The notes below the pieces were generated by a model that did no database searches, was not told the origin of the DNA, and saw nothing but the letters and a program-made list of their open reading frames with translations. Below, piece after piece: positions 1 through 7,640 of a DNA stretch of 64,000 bases. Made by a program: the position numbers and the translations under genes. Position 1 is the first letter of the stretch. Every line of letters begins with the position of its first letter. The stretch is taken from positions 186,001-250,000 of the forward strand of contig NZ_MDCO01000012.1 of the NCBI RefSeq assembly GCF_001746205.1, in the 5' to 3' direction. The stretch is from Brachyspira hampsonii. GTDB lineage: Bacteria; Spirochaetota; Brachyspiria; Brachyspirales; Brachyspiraceae.

Positions 1-47
1 CCGAATGCATTAGTTAAATCTTTCATTAAATTTAAAATATCATTCAT
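1..47 (-). CDS. 5' end of an unidentified gene, running off the left edge
   Basis: Only the first 15 codons are inside the window. They read MNDILNLMKDLTNAF on the minus strand. The start is supported by an AAGGA Shine-Dalgarno element about 8 nt upstream (complement of about 52-58). The codons look like normal coding sequence, but too little is visible to name a family. The gene is divergent from the FAD oxidoreductase at 358, so 48-357 carries both promoters. Confidence 0.5.
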   Translation of the reverse strand, partial: MNDILNLMKDLTNAF

Positions 48-238
48 AAAAAGTCCTTATATAAAAAAAATTTTAATTGCAAACATAATAAATCATTTGA
101 ATAAAATATCAATTGCTAAAGTGTAATATTATTGATTGATTTTTTACAACAATACAATTATGATGTAAAAATCATATTACATTTACTTCTTTTTTTAAAA
201 AAAATGTAAATTTTTTAAAAAAAAGGAACTATATATAC

Positions 239-258
239 GCATTTTTTATAAAAAATGC
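239..258. promoter_or_regulatory. 20-bp perfect palindrome in the divergent intergenic region
   Basis: GCATTTTTTATAAAAAATGC is a perfect inverted repeat. It sits about 100 nt before the FAD oxidoreductase start and is followed by a T-rich stretch. It could be an operator, or a hairpin that terminates a short leader transcript. The rest of 48-357 is extremely AT-rich, and I could not identify a confident -35/-10 pair there. Known: nothing specific. Regulatory role is inference. Confidence 0.35.
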
Positions 259-357
259 TTGTATTTTTTATTTTTTATATTATTATTAATATATAAGCAA
301 AAACAAATAAAAATGCTTATGATAGATAAATACAATTTATCAAAGGAGATTATGAAT

Positions 358-1986
358 ATGACTAACAATAAATATGATATAGTAATAATAGGTTCTGGTT
401 TAGGCGGATTAACTTCCGGAGCTTATTTAGCAAAGCAAGGAAAAAAAGTTCTTGTATTAGAAAGCCATAATATAGTTGGCGGATGTGCCACAGGCTACAA
501 AAGAAAAAATGTAAAATTTGAAGTAGGACTTCATGAATTGGATATGGCTAAAAAAAATAGAGAGATGAAGCATGTAATATTTAGCAAATTAGGTCTTTAT
601 GATAGAGTTAATTTGGTACAGCTTCCTCAAACTTGGAGAATAAAAACAGAATCTACAGATTTGGTTATACCTGAAGGTTATGAGAATGCTATAAATACTT
701 TAGAGAAAGAGTTTCCAGAGGAGAAAGAGGGCATAAAAAAATATTTTTCCGGACTTTCAAGAATGATGTATATGATAAGAAGAGTACCTTATGACTTGAA
801 GTTTTGGGATTATTTCTTCTTCCCTGTAACAACACTTCCTATGATTTTATATCAATTGTTTAAGCAGAAAAATACAGGAGATGTTTTAGATTCTATAATA
901 AAAAGCGATAAGTTAAAAAGAATATTGAATATAAATATTACTTACTATCACCAAAACCCTTATGAGTTTACTTGGTATTATCATGCTTGTGCTCAGGGGG
1001 CTTATTATAATTCTGCTTATTTTATCAAAGGAGGAAGTCAGAACCTATCAAATGCTTTGGCTGATATAATCAAAGAAAACGGAGGAGAAATAAAAGTTTC
1101 TTCAGAAGTTAAAAAAATAAATGTAAAAGGAAATATTGCTGAGGGAGTAACTTATTATGATAAAAGAGCAAAAGAGGAAGTTACAGTTAATGCTGATTAT
1201 GTAATAGCAAATGCAGCACCTCAAATAGTTTATGATGAATTACTTCCTAAAGGATATGAAGATAAGAGAATAAAGAAACTTAAAAACTCAGTATCGCTTT
1301 ATACAGTTTACATAATATTTAAGAAAAAATTCTCAGAGCTTTATCCTAATAATGCATACTCTACTTTTATAACTACAGAAAAAACTTTAAATACAAATTT
1401 CAAAGAAGATGCTAAAGGACAAAGAGGTATACCAGTAGAAGACAGAAACTTTGTATTTGTAGATTATTCAGCAATAGACAGCGGACTTGTAGAAGAGGGA
1501 GATAACCGTTCATTTGCCGTACTTACAGGACCTTCATTCTTAGACGAATGGAAAGATTTAAGCGATGAAGAATATAAAGCTAGAAAAAAAGAAATGGCAG
1601 AAAAACTAATAGACAGAGCAGAGCAGCATTATCCCGGATTTAGAGATAATATAGAGTATTATGAGGTAGCTACTCCGAAAACAATTAAGAGATACATTAA
1701 AACACCAGACGGTACTCCTTACGGATTTGTACAGGATACTTACTTGAAAAAAAGCAGATGCGTAAGAGTATCGCCTACAGTTAAAAACTTACATTTTGCT
1801 AGTGCTTGGAACTTCCCCGGAGGAGGATTTACAGGTGCTTTATTAAGCGGATATTTTGCAGCACGTAATATATTATTCCCATTAAAACCTTATATAGTGC
1901 TTAGATTCCTATTATGCGGTGTTGTAGGAACGGCTATAGGTACTGCTTATCAATGGATCCCTGCTTTAATTAATTTGTTTAAATAA
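358..1986 (+). CDS. FAD-dependent oxidoreductase, CrtI/RetSat-like (phytoene desaturase superfamily)
   Basis: The N-terminus carries the Rossmann dinucleotide motif IIGSGLGGLTSG, followed by the LES and VGGCA segments typical of the NAD(P)/FAD amine-oxidase/CrtI fold. The C-terminus has the conserved FAD-closing region SAWNFPGGGFTGALLSGYFAA, then a hydrophobic tail that may anchor it to the membrane. This family includes carotenoid desaturases/isomerases and retinol saturases, but the substrate here cannot be told and no carotenoid genes are nearby. The open frame extends up to 259. Start 358 is preferred because AGGAG lies at 344-348, 9 nt away; 352 would be too close. It is monocistronic or weakly linked to 2066; a hairpin at 2010-2043 separates them. 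Confidence 0.8.
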   Translation: MTNNKYDIVIIGSGLGGLTSGAYLAKQGKKVLVLESHNIVGGCATGYKRKNVKFEVGLHELDMAKKNREMKHVIFSKLGLYDRVNLVQLPQTWRIKTESTDLVIPEGYENAINTLEKEFPEEKEGIKKYFSGLSRMMYMIRRVPYDLKFWDYFFFPVTTLPMILYQLFKQKNTGDVLDSIIKSDKLKRILNINITYYHQNPYEFTWYYHACAQGAYYNSAYFIKGGSQNLSNALADIIKENGGEIKVSSEVKKINVKGNIAEGVTYYDKRAKEEVTVNADYVIANAAPQIVYDELLPKGYEDKRIKKLKNSVSLYTVYIIFKKKFSELYPNNAYSTFITTEKTLNTNFKEDAKGQRGIPVEDRNFVFVDYSAIDSGLVEEGDNRSFAVLTGPSFLDEWKDLSDEEYKARKKEMAEKLIDRAEQHYPGFRDNIEYYEVATPKTIKRYIKTPDGTPYGFVQDTYLKKSRCVRVSPTVKNLHFASAWNFPGGGFTGALLSGYFAARNILFPLKPYIVLRFLLCGVVGTAIGTAYQWIPALINLFK

Positions 1987-2009
1987 ATAAAAGTTAATGG
2001 TTTTGTATA

Positions 2010-2043
2010 AAGCGATAGACAATGAAATATTTGTTTATCGCTT
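2010..2043 (+). other. 13-bp intergenic hairpin
   Basis: Arms 2010-2022 and 2031-2043 pair over 13 bp with a single G-U and an 8-nt loop. No T-run follows, so this is a poor intrinsic terminator. It lies 24 nt downstream of the FAD gene stop and just before the Shine-Dalgarno of the next gene (AAGGAG, 2055-2060). An mRNA-stabilising 3' hairpin or translational control of the downstream gene are both possible. Confidence 0.5.
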
Positions 2044-2065
2044 ATATCGAAAAAAGGAGAATTTA

Positions 2066-2566
2066 ATGAAAAATAAAATAATTACAATATTAATTTTTAC
2101 ATTTGTATTTAATGTATTAGCTTTTTCTCAGAATGCTGATGATATAACAGGTTTATGGTACAGTCAGGCAGATTCTCAAAATAGAATATCTGTAGTTGAA
2201 ATATATAAAGAAAACAATAAATATTACGCTTATTCATTTGCCTATAAAAATTCAAATGATATAGTGAATGATGTTAATAATCCTAAAAAAGAATTAAGAA
2301 ACTTACCTTTAAAAGGACTTGTTTATTTATATGATTTAGAGTTTGTTAAAGGTGAGTGGAAAAATGGAAAAATATACAATCCAGATGACGGTAAAACTTA
2401 TCATGCCAAAGTAACTTTATCAGATAATGGTACAGAAATAAAAATAAGAGCTAGTGCTGACGGAGCAGGAATTTTTGGTAAAAATATAGTATGGCAAAAA
2501 TTACCAAGCAGTGATGCAGCTAAATATAAACCGCTTAACAAAAGCGAGCTTAGAAAATTAAATTGA
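2066..2566 (+). CDS. Exported DUF2147 family protein (paralogue A)
   Basis: The 166-residue product begins with a Sec signal peptide (MKNKIITILIFTFVFNVLAFS, then QNADD). A single DUF2147-like domain follows, recognised by its opening ITGLWYSQ, the VVEIYKENNKYY strand and the block KIYNPDDGKTYHAKV, which is the family hallmark. DUF2147 proteins are periplasmic or envelope proteins of unknown biochemical function. The open frame starts at 1997, but 2066 has a good AAGGAG element 5 nt upstream and gives a proper signal peptide. A close paralogue lies at 3837; both end in a nearly identical ELRKLN tail, so local duplication is likely. Confidence 0.8.
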   Translation: MKNKIITILIFTFVFNVLAFSQNADDITGLWYSQADSQNRISVVEIYKENNKYYAYSFAYKNSNDIVNDVNNPKKELRNLPLKGLVYLYDLEFVKGEWKNGKIYNPDDGKTYHAKVTLSDNGTEIKIRASADGAGIFGKNIVWQKLPSSDAAKYKPLNKSELRKLN

Positions 2567-2610
2567 TAAATACTTACACTTACACTAATTATATTTTTAT
2601 GTTTATTGCT

Positions 2611-2645
2611 GGGGATTTGCTTTTTAGCAAACCCCCGCTTATTTT
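2611..2645 (+). terminator. Intrinsic terminator after DUF2147 paralogue A
   Basis: The G-rich arm 2611-2620 pairs with 2627-2635 with one bulged A, and is followed by a T-rich stretch. It isolates the DUF2147 gene from the envelope protein gene at 2860. Confidence 0.65.
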
Positions 2646-2859
2646 ATTTTGTTTCAAATGTATGTATTAGGTGAATAAAATTCATATTTCTATATATTAA
2701 AATAATAACAAAATTAAAAGATTATCTTTATAGTTGTAAAATTAAATTATTTATTAATCTTTTATGTATTTATCAACATGTTTAATATAATCAATATAGA
2801 TTGTGATTACTGCACAATAATAAAAATAAAATTTTATTTAATAATATTTAAGGAAAGTT

Positions 2860-3753
2860 ATGAAAAAAATATTTATAATACTATATGCTATAATTATGAG
2901 CATACCATTATTGGCACAAGAAAATGCAGATTCTAAAAGATATTCAGATGAAGGCTGGTATTTCTCAAATCATTTTTTAGGAAGATGGAATCATTTTGGG
3001 GCTTTATATCAAGGGCAATTATTTTATAAAAAGGCTTTATTTAGAGAGATGAATAATTTCTTTTTTAATGATTCATATATTCTTGCAGGGATAGAACAAG
3101 AGTTAAGCAGTTTTTCAAGAACTTCAGCTTATGTTGAATTTCAGCCTCTAATAGCATTAAAAGTATTATTAAAGTTTACTTATGAAGCAGGACTTGCTGA
3201 TGCTGGAAAACCTGTATTAGTTGATGGAAGTACAAAGGAGTTTAATCATGCCCTTCCTCCATTTACAGGACTTAATCCTATGACTAAAAAGCCTCAATAT
3301 GTAGGAGGAAATACTATATATTTTCAAGTGGCACCTACTATTACAATAGGAGGACCGGCAGGCGAGGGATTAATAGCTTTAATATATACTCCTTATATAA
3401 ATTATATAAGAGCTTTTGGAATTGATAAAGATGATTATATTTATTTGGCTAGAGAATCTATAGTGGTGAAAGCAGAAGATATGTATTTTAATCATGATAT
3501 AAAATTGGGATACAGTATGAAAGAATGGGGTATGTCTTTTGCTATTAACACAACAATAGAGCAAATGCTTTCTAGTAAGGATTTATATAGGGTTGGTTTG
3601 TTTGCCGCTTATTCGTATAAGAAAGCATTAAATAGTGTGCCTAGTCTTTCTCCATTTGTCAGCACTAAAATTGGTACTTGGCTTATTGAGAAGCATACTC
3701 AATATAAATTTGCTGTACAGCTTGATGCTGGGATAGAATGGAAATTTTATTAA
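2860..3753 (+). CDS. Predicted envelope/outer-membrane beta-barrel-like protein
   Basis: The 297-residue product has a signal peptide (MKKIFIILYAIIMSIPLLAQ) and then a succession of alternating hydrophobic/aromatic strands, with a terminal aromatic residue (EWKFY). Those are features of spirochaetal outer-membrane barrels. I do not recognise a named family. The gene is flanked by two DUF2147 paralogues (2066 and 3837), which hints at a shared envelope role. AGGAAAG upstream supports the start. It could instead be a periplasmic soluble protein; the barrel call is by pattern only. Confidence 0.6.
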   Translation: MKKIFIILYAIIMSIPLLAQENADSKRYSDEGWYFSNHFLGRWNHFGALYQGQLFYKKALFREMNNFFFNDSYILAGIEQELSSFSRTSAYVEFQPLIALKVLLKFTYEAGLADAGKPVLVDGSTKEFNHALPPFTGLNPMTKKPQYVGGNTIYFQVAPTITIGGPAGEGLIALIYTPYINYIRAFGIDKDDYIYLARESIVVKAEDMYFNHDIKLGYSMKEWGMSFAINTTIEQMLSSKDLYRVGLFAAYSYKKALNSVPSLSPFVSTKIGTWLIEKHTQYKFAVQLDAGIEWKFY

Positions 3754-3836
3754 AATAACAATTATAAATATTTTACTAAAAATAAAAACTTATGTTTTAT
3801 AATCGAATAATATTATTTAATAAATTAGGGTAAATT

Positions 3837-4346
3837 ATGAAGAAAAAAATTTTATTTATTGCAGCAGCATTTACTTTTTTAGTATTATCATTGAATGCTC
3901 AGAATGTTAAGGCGAATGATGTAGTGGGATTATGGTATGCTGAAAAAGATTCTTTAGGCAGAATTCCTGTTGTTGAGATATATGAGGAAAATGGTAAATA
4001 TTACGGTTATTCTTTTGCATATAAAGAGCCTTATAATGGTAAGGAAAGTTTAGATGAAAAAAATCCAAATCCTGAATTAAGAAAACTTCCATTAAAAGGA
4101 CTTGTATATATAATGGGCTTATCTTTTAATAAGAATGAATGGAATGATGGTAAAATATATAATCCTTATGATGGAAAAACATATAATGGAAAAATGTCTA
4201 TAGATAAAGAAGGAAAACTTATTTTAAGAGGTTCTATAGATAAGGCTGGAATATTAGGTAAATCTATGAAATGGACTAGGGTGCCTGATGCTGAAAAATC
4301 AAGATTTAAGCCTTTAAATAGAAATGAATTAAGAAAACTCAATTAA
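3837..4346 (+). CDS. Exported DUF2147 family protein (paralogue B)
   Basis: The 169-residue product has a signal peptide (MKKKILFIAAAFTFLVLSLNAQ) and a DUF2147-like domain: VVGLWYAE, VVEIYEENGKYYGYSFAYKE, KIYNPYDGKTYNGKM. The domain is collinear with paralogue A at 2066 over its whole length. Both copies keep the ELRxLPLKGLVY block and the ELRKLN C-terminus. Function is unknown in the family. A terminator follows immediately and overlaps the stop codon of the convergent transporter gene. Confidence 0.8.
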   Translation: MKKKILFIAAAFTFLVLSLNAQNVKANDVVGLWYAEKDSLGRIPVVEIYEENGKYYGYSFAYKEPYNGKESLDEKNPNPELRKLPLKGLVYIMGLSFNKNEWNDGKIYNPYDGKTYNGKMSIDKEGKLILRGSIDKAGILGKSMKWTRVPDAEKSRFKPLNRNELRKLN

Positions 4347-4378
4347 ATATTGACTCATAACATAAACTATTTTTTATT

Positions 4379-4402
4379 GGAGGTTAATTGCCTCCTTTTT
4401 TT
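4379..4402 (+). terminator. Intrinsic terminator overlapping the convergent gene's stop codon
   Basis: GGAGG (4379-4383) pairs with CCTCC (4391-4395), followed by seven Ts. The loop contains the stop codon of the minus-strand transporter gene, so two genes share the same 24 nt. In the minus direction A rather than T follows the stem, so termination looks one-directional. Confidence 0.7.
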
Positions 4403-5301
4403 ATTTTATCTCCTACAGAACTATATATTATCCCAGCGAGTATTAATATTCCGCCTATTACTTGCGATATCAATATATTTTCATGCAAAAGTATAACTGC
4501 TTCCAAAGATGAGAAGAAAGGTATTGAATCGTATATTATTCCTCCTTTTATAGCCCCTATTTTAGCAACAGCCATATTCCATAGTATAAATCCCAAAGCT
4601 GATGGAAATACTCCTACATATATAAGTATTAGGGCAGATTCCATATCAAGAGCATGCATATTATTTGAAGTATATGTAAACAGCATTCCTATTGCAAGCG
4701 GTATAAGTCCTATTATTACCATAAGATAAAAAAATGTTGATTGCGAAACTTCTTTAGGTCTTATTTTTAATGTTAATGTGTAAACTGCAAATAGTATAAC
4801 AGCAAACAGCATGTATAAATCCCCAATAGCAAATTTTAAATTCATAAGAACTTCTATACTTCCTTTTGTTATTAATATTACAACACCAACTATAACTACA
4901 AGAAGCCCTAATTTCTGATTTAAAGTCAATTTAGTTTTCCATACTATTCTGCTTATTATTGCCATTACAATAGGAGACAATGTAGCAAGCAAAGACATAT
5001 TAGCAGCATTACTTGTATGTGCCGCTAAATAAACAAATGTATTAAATATCGTTATTCCAAGTATTGATATTATTATAACTTTAATCCATCTTCCTTTGAT
5101 ATATTTTATACTTTTTATCAATTTTTTTATACAGAATGGAGTTAATACTATAAAAGTTACTAACCATCTGTAAAAAGAAATTTCTATTGGGGTGAAATGT
5201 ACAAGAAATCTGGCAGCTACAAAATTACCGCTCCATATAATAACTGCTAGTATTGCTAGTATATAGCCTGAATTATTATTTGCTTTATTATTCTCTGACA
5301 T
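4384..5301 (-). CDS. DMT superfamily (EamA) transporter
   Basis: The 305-residue polytopic protein has two EamA repeats of about five membrane helices each. The first opens with SGYILAILAVIIWSGNFVAA (the W-x-x-x-F-V-A signature). The second begins near residue 160 and ends with a helix around GGILILAGII. Members export or import amino acids, nucleosides or drugs; the substrate is not predictable here. It lies 65 nt downstream of an MFS gene on the same strand, so co-transcription is possible. Confidence 0.85.
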   Translation of the reverse strand: MSENNKANNNSGYILAILAVIIWSGNFVAARFLVHFTPIEISFYRWLVTFIVLTPFCIKKLIKSIKYIKGRWIKVIIISILGITIFNTFVYLAAHTSNAANMSLLATLSPIVMAIISRIVWKTKLTLNQKLGLLVVIVGVVILITKGSIEVLMNLKFAIGDLYMLFAVILFAVYTLTLKIRPKEVSQSTFFYLMVIIGLIPLAIGMLFTYTSNNMHALDMESALILIYVGVFPSALGFILWNMAVAKIGAIKGGIIYDSIPFFSSLEAVILLHENILISQVIGGILILAGIIYSSVGDKIKKGGN

Positions 5302-5366
5302 AAGAAATCCATAAAATTTAATGCAACTATACTATTATAAATTTTATTTTTTGCAATTATTTTTTA

Positions 5367-6503
5367 TTATTTTTCATGTTTATTTGAACTATAATAAACA
5401 ATAGAAATTACAGCCGATAATAAAGAAATTAAAGTAAGTACAATATAAGCAATATTTATAGAGTATATATCTATTAGTTTTCCTGTTATTATAGGGAATA
5501 TAAAAATACCAAATGAATAAGTTGATTGAAAAAATCCCATTGCAGATGATTTTTTATCTATGTCTATATCTTTTACAGATTCGCTTGTTAGAAGCGATGC
5601 TAATATTCCAGAAGAAAATCCCCCTAACACCTGAGAAGCTATTATTATAAATACATTATTAACAGATATAACTATAATGCAGTATAAAGCCATAATTATA
5701 AATGATATAGGTATATATTTCTTTATATTATTTTCATTTTTTATTTTACTAGGTACAAAAGCTCCTAGTATAGCAAAGAACATACTTATTATTGATGCAG
5801 CTCCTATATTTTGAGATGATCCTCCTAATTCTTTTATTCTATTCAAAGTAAAAGAAATGACAGCGGACATTTGTACTCCCTGCATTACAACAGCAAGCAG
5901 AGAAAATACTATTAATCTTTTATTTTTTATCACTGAAAATAAATCATTAAAAGACATTTTTTTATTATGTTTGCTGTCTTTTAAAAATAATCCTAATAAT
6001 GATACCAATGCTCCAGATACAGTACTTACAAGAAGTATAAATTTCATTCCAAGTTTATCATAGAAAATAGCCGCTATTAAAAAGGCAATAAACATACCAA
6101 GTACGCTTGCAACTAATGCCTTACTAGTAGCCTTGTATTCTTCATTTTTGTCAAAATACGAAGCATATAAAACCATAAATACTGTCCAAATAGAAGCTGA
6201 TATTCCGCATAATGTTCCTCCTATCAAAAATCCGTACTGATTTGTATTTAATAATCTTATTACTCCTCCAAGTGAAGTGAGAAATCCAGCTAATATTATG
6301 AGTGAACGGCATTTTCCTATATAATCATTGAGAAGCCCGAAAGGAAATTTTAAGAACATCTGAGCGGCACCGTAAACACCTATGATAATACCTATCATAG
6401 AAGATGTTATATTTAGAGATGATAAAAAAGTAACTTGATAGGGAATATAAACATACAACGAAAGCCATAAAAGAGTCATTATAATAAATAGTAAATTAGA
6501 CAT
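5367..6503 (-). CDS. Major facilitator superfamily transporter
   Basis: The 378-residue protein has about twelve hydrophobic helices. After helix 2 it carries a motif-A-like loop (PFGLLNDYIGKCRSL), as in drug/proton antiporter-type MFS proteins. The central hydrophilic loop (KDSKHNKKMSFNDLF) separates the two six-helix halves. AGGA is 9 nt before the ATG. The next gene downstream on the same strand is the EamA transporter, so the two may form a transport pair. Substrate unknown. Confidence 0.85.
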   Translation of the reverse strand: MSNLLFIIMTLLWLSLYVYIPYQVTFLSSLNITSSMIGIIIGVYGAAQMFLKFPFGLLNDYIGKCRSLIILAGFLTSLGGVIRLLNTNQYGFLIGGTLCGISASIWTVFMVLYASYFDKNEEYKATSKALVASVLGMFIAFLIAAIFYDKLGMKFILLVSTVSGALVSLLGLFLKDSKHNKKMSFNDLFSVIKNKRLIVFSLLAVVMQGVQMSAVISFTLNRIKELGGSSQNIGAASIISMFFAILGAFVPSKIKNENNIKKYIPISFIIMALYCIIVISVNNVFIIIASQVLGGFSSGILASLLTSESVKDIDIDKKSSAMGFFQSTYSFGIFIFPIITGKLIDIYSINIAYIVLTLISLLSAVISIVYYSSNKHEK

Positions 6504-6543
6504 ATATAATTCCTATTTTTATATAGTTTTTTAATATATAAAT

Positions 6544-6572
6544 AAAGCTGCCTAATAAAATTAAACAGCTTT
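6544..6572 (-). terminator. Probable terminator of the HAD phosphatase gene
   Basis: AAAGCTG (6544-6550) and CAGCTTT (6566-6572) form a 7-bp stem between the end of the HAD gene and the MFS gene start. The minus-strand downstream sequence is only moderately T-rich, so termination may be partial. Confidence 0.45.
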
Positions 6573-6613
6573 AATATCTACTATTATTATATATCTAAAA
6601 GATTATTTGTAAA

Positions 6614-7384
6614 TTAAAATTTATCTACATCTATATCTGCCACAGAATTAAATATATAATTTGGTCTGTATGGGAACTCTTCTATCATATCTCTATTAGT
6701 AACCCCTGAAAGTACAAGAGCAGTTTTCATACCTGCCCCAAGTCCTCCAAGTATATCCGTATCCATTCTATCTCCTACCATAAGCGTATTTTCACTATGA
6801 GCATTTATTTGATTCTTAGCAATGGACATCATAATAGGATTAGGTTTTCCAACAATATAAGGTTTTTTTCCTGTAGCAGTTTCTATTGCAGATAGTATAG
6901 GTCCTACTGCCGGTATTAATTCACCGTTTGGTGCAGGATCTACTATATCTGGATTGCATCCTATAAACTTAGCACCTTTATTAATAAGATGCACAGCCTT
7001 TTGAAGCATATCAAAATTGAAAGCATTAGTTTTACCAACTACTACATAATCAGGGTTAACATCATTTATACTGTAACCCACATTATAAAGTTCGCTTACT
7101 AGTCCTCCTGTCCCTATAACATAAGCAGTACCATTGGCAAGCTGTCTTTGAAGAAATATTGCTGTTGCCTGTGCTGCGGTGAAAAAATGCTTTTCATCTA
7201 ATCCATTTACACCTAATGACTCTAATTTTCTTTTTAAATCTCTTGGAGTTTGTTCAGCATTATTGGTTAAAAATAGAAATGGCACATTTTTATATAATAG
7301 CATTCTTATAAAATCTTCTGCACCTTCTATTAAATTATTGCCTCTGTATATAACTCCGTCCATATCTGATATTATACTAATCAT
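6614..7384 (-). CDS. HAD-IIA family sugar/nucleotide phosphatase (NagD-like)
   Basis: All four HAD motifs are visible: the nucleophile motif SDMDGVIYRG (Asp7 and Asp9), the LFLTNN motif II, Lys in VGKPNPIMM, and the acidic MVGDRMDTDILGG. The long cap between motifs II and III, and the GxGGL/N-P-D-x-V pattern, place it in subclass IIA with NagD and p-nitrophenyl phosphatases. It probably dephosphorylates a small phosphometabolite in the cytoplasm; the true substrate is not deducible. The leader contains a spaced inverted repeat (7410-7456), which may regulate it. Confidence 0.85.
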   Translation of the reverse strand: MISIISDMDGVIYRGNNLIEGAEDFIRMLLYKNVPFLFLTNNAEQTPRDLKRKLESLGVNGLDEKHFFTAAQATAIFLQRQLANGTAYVIGTGGLVSELYNVGYSINDVNPDYVVVGKTNAFNFDMLQKAVHLINKGAKFIGCNPDIVDPAPNGELIPAVGPILSAIETATGKKPYIVGKPNPIMMSIAKNQINAHSENTLMVGDRMDTDILGGLGAGMKTALVLSGVTNRDMIEEFPYRPNYIFNSVADIDVDKF

Positions 7385-7409
7385 AGATTCCTCTCTCTTA
7401 TTTATTTTT

Positions 7410-7456
7410 AATTGTCAGATTGATATTTTTACTTAATTTTTATGATTCTGACAATT
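7410..7456 (-). promoter_or_regulatory. Spaced inverted repeat in the HAD gene leader, with a candidate promoter
   Basis: AATTGTCAGA (7410-7419) and TCTGACAATT (7447-7456) are perfect 10-bp arms separated by 27 nt. On the minus strand the distal arm contains TTGTCA. It is followed 17 nt later by an A/T-rich TAAAAA that may act as a weak -10. The proximal arm would lie at or after the start of transcription. A repressor binding both arms, or a leader hairpin, would fit. Confidence 0.4.
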
Positions 7457-7548
7457 TTATTCTTAATTAAACTTATTTTATTTTTTATTTTAACACATGA
7501 ATTGTATAAATATAAAATAAAAAGTCAATTACAATTTTTTTATTTTCT

Positions 7549-7577
7549 TTGTATAAAAAGCAGCGTAAAATTATAAT
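7549..7577 (+). promoter_or_regulatory. Sigma-70-type promoter for the lipoprotein/membrane-protein pair
   Basis: TTGTAT (7549-7554), a 17-nt spacer and a perfect TATAAT (7572-7577) predict a start of transcription near 7584. It lies upstream of the lipoprotein gene at 7641. Confidence 0.7.
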
Positions 7578-7640
7578 ACTTGTAAAAAAAGATATTTTAT
7601 ATATAATAAAAGATATTTTGTAGGAATGGATTGCGGGGGG

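Noticed and set aside
358-1986. CrtI-like FAD enzyme as part of the polyene pathway or a carotenoid pathway
   Set aside because: It is 31 kb away from the cluster and no phytoene synthase or other carotenoid gene is present; the family is broad.
4388-4729. Open plus-strand frame of 113 codons antisense to the EamA transporter
   Set aside because: Mirror of a real membrane-protein gene; no Shine-Dalgarno and no recognisable protein features.
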